Part shown: in pieces, positions 50,701-61,530 of the stretch
How the letters are laid out: every line of letters starts with the position of its first letter
Position numbering within the stretch: position 1 is the first letter of the stretch
Source of the DNA: Acanthornis magna
Taxonomy: Eukaryota; Chordata; Aves; Passeriformes; Acanthizidae
Direction of reading: 5' to 3'
NCBI GenBank assembly: GCA_036785705.1
Contig: JAWUZG010000084.1
Coordinates: 16,629,501 to 16,693,500 of the forward strand
DNA: 64,000 nt
The notes under the pieces: generated by a model
The model's database searches: none
What the model was told of the DNA's origin: nothing
Seen by the model: only the letters and a program-made list of their open reading frames with translations
Position numbers and translations under genes: made by a program

Positions 50701-53667
50701 TGAGATTCTGGAGACGCATTTTGGATACATTCCTTTGAGGAAAAAAACTTAGACTTACTATCAAGATTTTCCATGTAGTGTCAAGAAAATGTACAAATTA
50801 GCTTACTATTTAACAAGGAATAACTCAGAACTCCGAATATCTGCTCTGTGTTAAACACCTGTACCTATACATACTTTACATCTGCAAAGAGATAAAATAT
50901 AAAGCCCGAAGTACCAAAAGAAAGATTTCAGAAAACTACAAAAGATACAAACACCCTTAAAACGGTATTGCCATTCTAATTCCTATGTATTTTTGCTGAA
51001 TGAAATTCAATGAAATTTTTCTTTTTTCCTTTTTTTTTAAAAAAATATGTGGATTTCGTGTACATTCATTTGAAAAGCAAAAGCAGAATATCATGAAGTG
51101 AGGCTGGAAGAACAGTAGTTACCATATCTTCTGTTTGTATTGAGGGTTAAAATCCATGACCTACAACTGGTTTTCATGTAATCAAACAATAAACAACACA
51201 TCCACTGTACAACATAACCACAAATATGCCACTGTCTTCAAGGGTTTCAGTTGGAAACATATTTGTTTTTCTTTGGCAGGAAGCATTAAGAATTTCTCAT
51301 TTTCTCTAGAGCTGTTTGGCCTAAATTCAAAGGATTTTTTGGATGCACTGTCATCATGAAAGTGCTTTATTTATATTTAAATTTCCAGCCCTTCCATGGA
51401 GAATGCTACTGAACATTTCATTACTTTTCATTCATTCCATTTTCACTGGAAAAGTGCACACTGTTTTTCTTCTCTATGACTGGAAAAGAAAAAAGGACAC
51501 TTTTTAGTGATTTATCTATTTTCTTTACAGATTTGTTGAACAACTTTTATCCAGTGGGTCAGTCAGCATTTTCTATTCCTGGTATTTGTGGGTTTCCCCT
51601 CATATGTCAGTACATGTGACTGACTCCATAGGTCTTATGGTACTGCATTCTCATTGAAATAAAAAGAGCAGAAAGAATACTAATTTCAGCTCAGGAATTA
51701 TTCATTAACATCCCACAACTACTTTGTTAAAACAAACTTGTTTCTCCTTTGTTTCTAATTTTTTCACAACAGCACTTATTCGAATGGATCAGAAACACCA
51801 GTGAAGTACACTAGCAAAGTGCATGTGCAAGAATAAAGTTTTGGTGGCATTTGCCCATGTTGACTACCAGAAAAAATCAGTGGATTAAGTTACTCAAAAC
51901 ACTTTTATGCAATAAAATTCCATTTACTTTCGCTTTGTCTGAAGAAAGGAAGAGAAAATGTTAAGTTTATGCTGAAATGGAGCAACCTGGTCATTTCCAA
52001 TGTATTTTTTTCAAGACAAAGGATGAAAAGGGTCAGTCATTTCACACTGCTATCTCTTGAACTTCTCAAAAAGAAAACAAATGTGGCTGCAGTCCAAGAA
52101 GCTCAAGCAGTCATCCAAGAAACTGACAGTATCTTTCAGGAATGAAAAATGACTGTCAGCATGAGAGACAGTTCTTAGTTTGCCTGTCATTATTTACTTC
52201 GAAGGTCTGACTAGTTTAGGGAGATGTCAAGGGAGCAGCTGTCAGACTGAAGGCAACAGAATGGGGAAAACAACCTAAACTTATATTTGAATCATGATTG
52301 ATCATAACCTGTACTATGCAATCAGGTAAGTATAATAAGGAGACTAAACAAAAAAGAAGCAGTTGTGCTCTCTCAGTAAAATAGTAGCAGTAGTTTTAAA
52401 TTAAACTAATAGTTTAATTTATAGTTGCTTAGAAATAGTCCATGGAAATGAAGTCTCACTGAAAAATAATGATTTGCTGAATTCCAGGTCTCTTTAACAA
52501 ACAAAAAAAAAACCCTTATTTATATTTGTAACTGGTTTGGGTTTTTTACACTTTTTGCCAAAGAGAAAAAAAGCTCATGAATTACTTGAAACATACTTAT
52601 CAAATTTTCATTCTTCTCTACAATTCTTCATCTCAAAGTACCTAATAAATAATCAGTAACTAAACCATTCATTTTTAAAGCTGAGGGAAGTAAGAAACCA
52701 GAGTAACAAACATAACAAACCCACTAATGAAATCCACTGGTGAGCTGAGAAAGTGTTAAGTTTTTCTATCTCAAACTCTAGGAGTGGACTATGCCTTTTA
52801 TTCAGATTATTTGTGCCTGGGCTGTCAGTTAATGATTTATCACTTCCTTCAGAGTGAAGCTGAATGAGTGAAGTTTATCAAAGTAGTTGATTTCTGCCAC
52901 CTAAAGCTGATCAGTGCTCTTCCCTGCCCCCCCTCCCCCCAGGCCTGTTATTTAGGATTTTAAGCTGATAGCTAATTCAAATAATGCACAGACCAAGCAT
53001 TTTGTATTCTTAAAATTCTTCTGGTATATCAGAAATTTAGTTTTTGCATATACAAAAAAATACATGCAAGCTTTTTGAAAGAGAAAATCTTTAGGGCCAT
53101 GATATAATTGCTGAATGCTGTTTTGGTTTTCAGTGCAATAATCTTGAAGGGTTTATATTTGACAACTTTTTGCACCACTGAAGAAATAAAAGTAAACTAG
53201 AATTATTCTCTTGCAAACATCATGATTTCTTTTTTCATTGCATTAGCAAAACGTGAACATTTCAAAGATGAAATGAAAATGTCTTCTGAAATTAAGTGTC
53301 AATATCTCAAAGCTTTACATAAAAAGCTAAATTAAGAAATAAAGAATAAAAAGAAAATATAAAAACATACATCACGATTTACCTGTTTCCATGTCTTAAC
53401 ACCTACCACTATTCTAATTGCTACTTTTTACTGCAGCTAAGCCTCTCTCTCTCTAAAGGAATATACACCACTTTCTTTTTCTTGTTTCACAAAAATATAG
53501 GCAGGCTACACTACCAGAGTGTCAGACAATTTTTCACCTTTAGAAATGCTCGATGTAAATCTGGTGCAGATTTATTGATACACTGCAACTGTTACTGAGC
53601 ATTTGCAAAGATAATAGGTTGATTGTTCACAAAATTTGTTAACAAACTGCCATTATATATAGTAAGT
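47738..53667. other. Unique AT-rich DNA
   Basis: Nearly 6 kb without a recognised gene or repeat family. Frames at 48681-49016 (minus) and 48999-49376 (plus) exceed 110 codons but look like chance frames. A C7-T-C6 tract lies at about 52927-52940. Confidence 0.6.
52397..52421. repeat. Perfect 11-bp inverted repeat, 3-nt loop
   Basis: TAAATTAAACT at 52397-52407, spacer AAT, AGTTTAATTTA at 52411-52421. A perfect A+T-rich palindrome. Confidence 0.9.
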
Positions 53668-53790
53668 TGTGCTGGTTTTGTCTGGGGTAGAGTTCATTTT
53701 CTAGCAGTATGTTCAGACACTATGGGGCTGGTTTACATTTCTACAACATAAGTAGAGCTTGTTATTACCAGAACTATTCTGAGCTTTCCC
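53668..53790 (+). mobile_element. LTR fragment, 5' end only
   Basis: TGTGCTGGTTTTGTCTGGGG, then AGAGTTCATTTTCTAGCAGT and CTATGGGGCTGG, repeats the start of the LTR at 6004. After roughly 80-120 bp the similarity fades and no LTR 3' end follows. It is an older or truncated copy of the same or a sister family. The right limit is approximate. Confidence 0.65.
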
Positions 53791-55730
53791 AGTTTCACTG
53801 CAAAAGGCCAATAACCACCAGTTTTTGGTTCCTTCAGGAATTATTTTTGAAATCACAAGGTATACATTAGCATTGAACAGTTTACCCTATCAGAAGAAAA
53901 GCAGTACTATTATTTTCACTTAGTATCTACAGCAGGTTTTGGTGTAATTTTGAAGATTCTCTTGCAGTTGACCTGCAACAGATTAACACTTGCTTAGAAG
54001 TACCAAACAAGGAAAAGAAATATTTAATGATAAATTAATACTGTTTAATATTTAATGCCAGTTTATCAATTATACACTCAACACACAGCAACTCTCAGTA
54101 TTGTTCTAACCATTAAATACCATCATCTCTATCAGATTAGTCTTGGTAGCATAATCAACATTAAGGTAAGTAATTCATCTAGTAAATGCATTGGGATAAA
54201 TCACTTGGAATGTATCAGAAATTAAAAATTATCTCAGAAAATCTAGCTGAATGTTCCCAGGGATTAAAATTTATTAGAAAACATCCTAAATCTTAGGTAC
54301 TAATGATGATGTTATATTTCCTGTGTGTTCCAGGCTCCTGTATAAAAGGAATCATGCCTATCACTATAAATTTTCAGAAAGACACAGAATTAACAAGCGA
54401 GAAGTTACTTTATTTTTTTTTTTTCCTTAAAACTTTAGAGTGCAAAGCATTGCATGTACACAGTTCACCAGGGGGACTGGGAAGAATCTTTCTCCCCATA
54501 ATCTGCCAGACACTCAAAAAACCATACAGTGCTGAAGCTGTTCTCTCCTTTATTGATCTATTCCTTTTGCTTAATTTCACGATGAAACAGCTCTGATTTG
54601 CAAATGGTATCTGGCTTTCACTTTTCTTGTGTTCAGACTAGGGTGCCTTATTCTCTGTGATCTTTCAGTGAGGCTTTTACCGACATTACCCCATTTCACT
54701 TTACTCTCCTTGACCTAAAAAGTAGCATTAGTGAAGTTTGCTAGAATGTTTGTATTCAGTAAAACACTTGTTCTTATTTGCTCAGAAGCTACACACAAGG
54801 CAGCACAGGAGAAAAGTTCCCAAGAGAGACAAATTGAATGTAATGGATTTTCCCTAGAGTAGCAGACAAGCCTTACACCTGTCCCATAAAAAATTAGGCT
54901 CCTATTCGATAGCCTCTGCCTGAGAAACAAAAGTTCTCCTAAGGGTAGGGCTCTGGAGCTCAGCAAGTCTTATCATGGAAGAAACTCTACTGTGAGCTCT
55001 TCCTTCAATTTTTCATTTCAAAAGTAGTATTATCCCTCTTGGTAAAAATGAATTACGAGGAAAAACTGCATAGCATTTGTCATACACTATTTCTTCAGAG
55101 ACAGAGAGCACGTACTACAAAAATTCTTTGTTACTATTTCCTTTCCTACTGTATTCTTCAAGTTTTCATTTGAAGTTTTATTTCTGTAAGTTTCTGTAAG
55201 TGTTATTTCCTAAGTTTATTTTTCCAATTCAAGAGATAGGATAATCTAATCTATTAGTACATATAATGATCCTGCTATTCCTCTAGGATTTCATCCATGA
55301 ATTTGCCAATTTGTCAATATATTGTCAGATACTGACTCTTCCCCTTAAATACATCTAATTGCTTCTACCATCCCATTCATCAGGTTTCCTTGAACCTTTC
55401 TGCAAGTGTGGCAGACTTCTCTGGATTCACAGCCTCTTCAGCTTTAAGTTTCTAGATATACTTCTTATTTTTTTTTCTTTTTTTTTAATCTAGGAAAGAA
55501 CATGTATGTCTCAGTCCACTAAGTTACCTTGATGCAGTAGACTTAAGTGGGTATGAAGATTTCCTTTAATAAAGGATACGTATGACTGATGATGCATCTC
55601 TCTTCCTATGCTATATACAAAACATTTTGGGGATGGGATCCCCAATACAGAATCAGGGGATTCCATCTGCAGTCCTTCGTTGCCTTAAACCACCACCTAA
55701 CTCTTACCAGAAATGCCAACTATGAGCTGA
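53791..55730. other. Unique AT-rich DNA
   Basis: No gene recognised. It holds a T-rich run near 54410-54425 and a two-copy TTTCTGTAAG repeat near 55182-55201. The 97-codon frame at 54303-54596 is featureless. Confidence 0.55.
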
Positions 55731-55775
55731 ACAATCATAGAATCATTTAGATTGGAAAAGTCCAACTGCAACAAG
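55731..55775 (-). mobile_element. CR1 LINE 3' stub, antisense
   Basis: CAATCATAGAATCATTTAGA followed by TTGGAAAAGTCCAACTGCAA is the reverse complement of the CR1 terminus, including the CATAGAAT tail repeat. About 15-20 bp normally found between GGAAAAG and TCCAAC is missing, so there is an internal deletion. Confidence 0.8.
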
Positions 55776-58700
55776 CCAAACCAGCTACATTTACACTCAA
55801 CAAATGCTGACTCTGATCACGGGGAAGCACATGTAGTTCATCAAACGTTCAAAAAGAAACTGTGAATGCTTTTAAAGGTGTTTTTTTGGTTTTATTCTAT
55901 GTGAAGGAATCACTTACCATGTTTTAGCAGCAAAAGAATGCACAGAACAAAACAGAGCAAAAGGCAAATCCTATAATACCATCATGCCAAGAAGCATAAT
56001 GGCTTCTTTGAGTAATATCAAGCATCTGATAAGTGTTTAACAAATAATTATTGTCTGCGAAGTATTACACAAAACAGGAATAATTGTCAGTAAAGATATG
56101 GAGCTAACATTTCATAAAGGATTTCTGATTTGTTCTGTAAATCTTAAGTATTTTTCAGGAATGTTTTGGTTTTGTTTTTTGGGTTTTTTTTCTCTAAAAA
56201 GAGTAAATATAGAACAGATCTAAACATCAATTACTCTGTTCAAAGAGAGGAAAAGGTTACAAAGCCTTTCCATTAGTGAAAACACAACACATACAATGAA
56301 CAGATGTGAAGATAATCAGATTTCATTCTGGATATGTTGTATAATACATCTCCATCATCACTGTATCAACAGAATTTTATCTTTTTGAGTGGTCAACCAA
56401 CACTTAGTGTCACTGGATAGACTTTTTCAGTCCATTTTATATGTCTGATGTGTCTTCTGGCTATATATATCAGAAAGAGAGACTTTTGCACTTTGCTAGC
56501 CATTCAGACAGCTGCTTATGAAAATGAAAGAGAATTGAAAAAGGAATGCTCAGAATACCATGAGAGAATTTCTATGAGATAGAGGAAGAGTTAATGACAT
56601 TGAGTCAGTATGGTACCAAAGCTGCTTTATATTGTTCCTTAAAATGCTTTAGGGCCTAGGAGGACAATAACACCCGGAAAATAGAAGGAATAACGCAAGA
56701 ATTACAAAAAAATATCACTCTGTCTCACTCTGAATGACATCCTTCTCTATCTGTCCTCCTTTTTGCTGCTGATTCATAACTAGCACTGAGGAGTAACAAA
56801 TGTACATTAGCTCTGGCCTGGCAGAAAGGGCATAGAAAGTGCAGGAAGTCAGAGCTTGCTGCTCATATTTCTGATCCCTTTTCCATGTCTCTGGCTAAAT
56901 GCTTCTGCGGAAGCTTGAAAAGTGGCTCAGAATGGACTAATACAGTGAAGGGCAAACAAAAAGTGTTTTCTTTTATATTTTCTCTTTCTCATATAGGAAA
57001 TATAAATTAAGTATGCACCATTTTTATGCCACAGTTTTTACCAATTGTTTTACTAAGATATTAGCATTAAAAGACATGCACAGTAACTGGAGCATGAAAC
57101 ATGGGCATTTATCCAAGCTAACAGCATGTGAAATAGAAAATCATCTAAGTAGTTTCTAATAGAGATGCCGGGACTATGAAGCTTGTGTAAAATCCCATCT
57201 TTTGGTAAGCGATAGCTCTGTCTCGTAGGACTCTGAAACAGAACTATTCCCTTAGGAAAAATCACAGCATCCACAAAAAGAGTTTTTTGACAGCCATTTT
57301 TCTGAAGTTATTTAAAATTTTAGACCTTTTTTTTTTCAAATCAAACTACCCAAAACTCACAGAAACACTGTTGACCTCATGAAATATTTTTTATATATAA
57401 AATGAAGCTCAAGTTGAGAAAAAACAAGAGAGGTATATAAGAATATCCAGTAGTTATCATCTAGGATTGTATCTGCATTCAGATGTCCGGCTCCCATAAT
57501 TCAGGTCAGGACAGTAGAACAGACTACTCTGTACCTCCAGAACTGTTATAATAATAGCTTTGGTCAGCTCTTTCACTTTATGTAGCTCTCCATACCCAAA
57601 AGGGTGTCCTGACCAACTATCTCCTAAGATGTAAAAATGTACTCTGTCCTTGCATTATTATTGACTCACTCAAAGCTCTCAGGCTGATTGACAAGGGCTG
57701 CTGTAGACCCATATAGAAAGTGCTACCATGGTTTACTGCTCTGAGCTCAGCCAAGGAGCTTTCCAAGAATTATACCCTCAGAGCCTTGAGACAGCTTGTG
57801 GATGCTCTCCCGTTCTGTTGTTGAGACATTTTGACTGTGTTCTGGAGAACAGGAGTGATCCATTTTCAGGTTCATGGTGTGCAACAGCAGGGACATTTAA
57901 AGCTATCCTGCTGCTCTGATTCATCTCGGATGTGTTTAGGGTGACAGGAGCTGTATTTTTCACATTGCCTGATAGCATTCACAGATCACTCTAGTCTCAG
58001 GTCCCCCCATGACTTAAGATCTACAGCATACCAAGTAGAAAGCAATGCAGAGTTTAATGTGATATAAGCTTATGTAGGTGCCAGCAATAGAACTGAGGTA
58101 ACTGTTTAATAAAATGCCTGCCTATTAAAACAATTTATAGCACTTAATCATTTTGAGCTGATCACCTTGTGAAATTTCAGGTATTTCCTATTTTAATGCA
58201 CCTTTGCCTGTCTCTGTGTATTTATGCTACATATTTATGGAGATAAATACAAGAAGATAAGCTAAAGAAGTACGTGCTTTATTTATCAATCATTCTCATT
58301 ATTTGTATTCGTATTCATTAGCCAACTGTTGGTGATTTACAACTGTTTTTTTTAAAGAAAACTTCTTCACCAGAATTTATTGTATTATTTCATATGATGT
58401 TAAGTAGTTGATATTTCTCATAACATGCATTTTCACTAGCTCTGATTTTCCTCTCACAGTATCCTCACTACAGTGGGGAGTCAATGTAAGGAAAGCATAT
58501 GGTTTCTTCAGGTAAAAGTAGGTGTATGGTACCCATAACATAATTAACAGTATTGTTTCCTAAAATCACAAGGCATGTCACCTTTAAAAAAATATAATAT
58601 ACACATACGTAGACCACTAGAATTGAGAAGGAATTAATACAGATATTTTTGATTGCAAAGAGTATCTATCCTACAAAAGAATCAAACAGAATTAAGTGGC

Positions 58701-60794
58701 GAACGGGAGTGAGTGACTATGTGTGTGGTGGATAGGATATTGGTAAATTAATATTCCAGAATTCTGAATAGATTTAGAATTGAATTTAGTGAAGAAATTA
58801 GCTTAGTTTTATTTTAGCCAAACAGCATTATCCAAACTTAATTACTCTTTCGTGATGTTTGAAGTTATTTCCATTTACAGCAGTCAGAGTTCTCTAACAA
58901 AACTGGAAATGAGTACAAGAACTGAAGTGATACATCTTCTCTATGACATCAGTATTTAGATTATTTAGACAGACCTATAGATAAATCACAGCCTGACATC
59001 TTATCTTTGAGGAAAGCAAATCTATTAGAAAAACAACTGTACACAGCAAGTGTAAAACTACACTACCATATATTTACCTTAATTTTTTATGAGGACAATA
59101 TTAGAAATATTTACTATGGTCACAACATAAATGCACATGGCAGAGCTGGAATTTGTTCTCAATTTATAATGTAGTTTCCTAGAGAAAAAAACAGAGCTGA
59201 AATTCTTGGTGTCCATTTTTCACACCACAGATACAACTTCACCATATCAATTCTGCCCCTTTGCTCAACTAACAACAAATGCAGGATATACTTCATAAGA
59301 ATCACAAGAGTATCAGGCTTTTTTTTTTAAATAAAGCAGTTTGGAACATTTATCAAACAGAAGAAGTGTAACAGAATGAAACTTCAATAAAGACAAGGAC
59401 TGTCAGAATGCCAGTAAAACAGCAGCAACAGAGAAGCACCCAACAGATGTTTTGATATCAATACCTCAAAACTAGGGAATTTCACCTCTTTTTAGTACTG
59501 GGCAGAAGTGCAATTCTCTTACACCTCTTCGATGTACAAAGTTCAAAGTACTGCAAGACTTCTATCAAAATTTTCCTTCAAAACAAGATAATTTCACCAT
59601 GTACATGGTCTTGCTATGCACCTTGCTTCCGAGCCAAACTGCAACCTTTCAGCTCACCCATGGCGCAGGGACAGCTGCTGCCTGTGTTTGGGCCAAGCCG
59701 CCAGCTGTGCGACAGCAGCCCTGCACCTCTGCAGCAGCCAGGGCAAAGAACAGCTCTGAAAACAAGGGAAAACTCTAGCAAAGCATCCCTGAGTCCGTAC
59801 CAAGGAAACTGCTCTCTGTTCAGCAGGAAAAGAGTCCATAAGAAGTAAATACAAAACCATAGTATTTTCCTATTTTCCAGTCACCTATGAGAGCTTTTAC
59901 TTCTTTGCCCTGAAAGATCACAGGACCATGTAACAAAAAGGGTTAAGGGCTAAATAGTCCTTCAAGCATTTCTGCAAAACCAAGGACACTTCAGTTTAGG
60001 CAAATTCAAATTGAGAATTGTTGCTCTGGCATTTTAAAGGACAGTCATGGAGAATAACTGTGGATAATACGTTTTTTTAAATTTTTCATCTTCAGAACCA
60101 GTTTATATGTATACATATCAAAGCTCTAAGGATACTAAGGGGAAAAAGGTATTTTTCAAAATTTAGGGTATAACTTAAGAAGCTTCAGCTAACTGATCAG
60201 TATCAACCACACCATATCTACCAGAAATATTTTAAATACCAAGACCATAAACTGGTGATGCACAGGACATAATCTTATTTCTATTCCAAAGGGACCTTCA
60301 AACTGGTGAAAAAAACCCCACTTTTGTAGCAATTTCACTGTCAGCCAGACCTGCAGTCTGATAACTGGAAGCCTACAAATGAGTCAACAGAGCTTTCATT
60401 TTTGAGAATAAGGTTGTATTTAACATGTGATACCTTGTATAAATAACAGTGTACTAAGTTGCCGAGGATGACAGTACCTAAGAAATGTAAATATGTTTAA
60501 TTAATAGAACTAAATAATGCAATTTAAACACATAAATAATTGTTTTTAATACACATGAATGTTTATGACAACTAGATTGAACTGAATGTGGTCTTGATGT
60601 ACTCTAATCAAAGCCTTTTTATTCTTTCACTTTCTGCCCTCAGTGTGTGGAAGTAGCTCAGACACCTAATAGTATTAGCTATATTTTCGTGCAGACATAA
60701 ATGCTTGAAACATTTCAAGCTCCTTTTTTATAAGCTCTGTACATCAACAGCCTGAAACTGGAGAAAATGATGGCTGGCTAAAAAAACAACTAAG
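55776..60794. other. Mostly unique DNA
   Basis: No gene is called. Points of interest are a short minus frame with reverse-transcriptase-like motifs at 57053-57274 (weak) and a GC-richer patch at about 59620-59830 with unusual CpG. Neither matches a family I can name firmly. Confidence 0.5.
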
Positions 60795-61530
60795 GTGTTT
60801 GTGTGGGAGGGGGCAGATCAAGTTCAGCTAAAGTGGAATGGTGCTCTGCCCCACACGCCATCCCCTCTGGAGCCTCCAGAGCAGCTGTCAGTCACTGGCA
60901 CACTGGAAGCAATGTCCCAGGCCTGCCCTGGAGCCCCAGTGCAGCCCCAGAGTGGCTACCAGAGCAGAAGCCCCAGCTGGCGGAGGGTGGCCGCAGGAGG
61001 CCAGAGTGAACAAAAACCATTGCACAAAGACACACATGGTCATGCCCCTTATTATTGGGTCTTTGGAGGAAGCATTTTCCTGTTTTTTTCCATGATAGCC
61101 TGCTCTTTGTATGATTTCTCCAGAAAAAGAGCTTCTTGGGACTGGACACTGGCCCATGAAGAGGCCCTAAAGCTGCTGGGTTTTGAGGCAGGAATAGATC
61201 GACTCTTGGTCCCATACATCCAGAGGATCCTTTGCAGGCTGCGTGGGGTTTTGCTACCCATGGGCTGTCAATTCTTGTGTGGCAGCTTGGACCAGAGGAA
61301 CCTGCTCATCCAATACAGTTTCACTCACACAGCTTGAAGGATACTGAAAAGCAAGACTTTGTATGGGAAAAGGGTTTGTTTGTGGTGAAACTGGCCATAC
61401 AAGATGCAGCAAGATTGTAAGACAGCAGACAATAATACTGAGAGGCCCCTTTAATGTCCTTAAGACAATGATTTTGGGCACACCACTCCCTGTCAGGGCA
61501 TCTGGAAGTGGTATGCACTGATAGAGGATT
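60795..61530 (+). pseudogene. Endogenous retrovirus pol remnant (RT/RNase H junction)
   Basis: A GC-richer island with retroviral pol features. One frame contains ASWDWTLAHEEALKLLG (about 61131-61181), matching the F/W-x-W...EEA...LK signature that marks the RT connection before RNase H. A second frame from about 61232 to 61420 holds DTEKQDFVWEKGLFVV, the ERVL-like segment leading into RNase H. A third frame from about 61420 to 61520 continues the similarity (RQQTIILRGPF). The three frames follow one another, so there are at least two frameshifts, one between about 61190 and 61235 and one near 61420. The product cannot be functional. No gag, env, primer-binding site or LTR lies beside it. Assignment to an ERVL-like bird element is from motif recognition. 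Confidence 0.75.
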
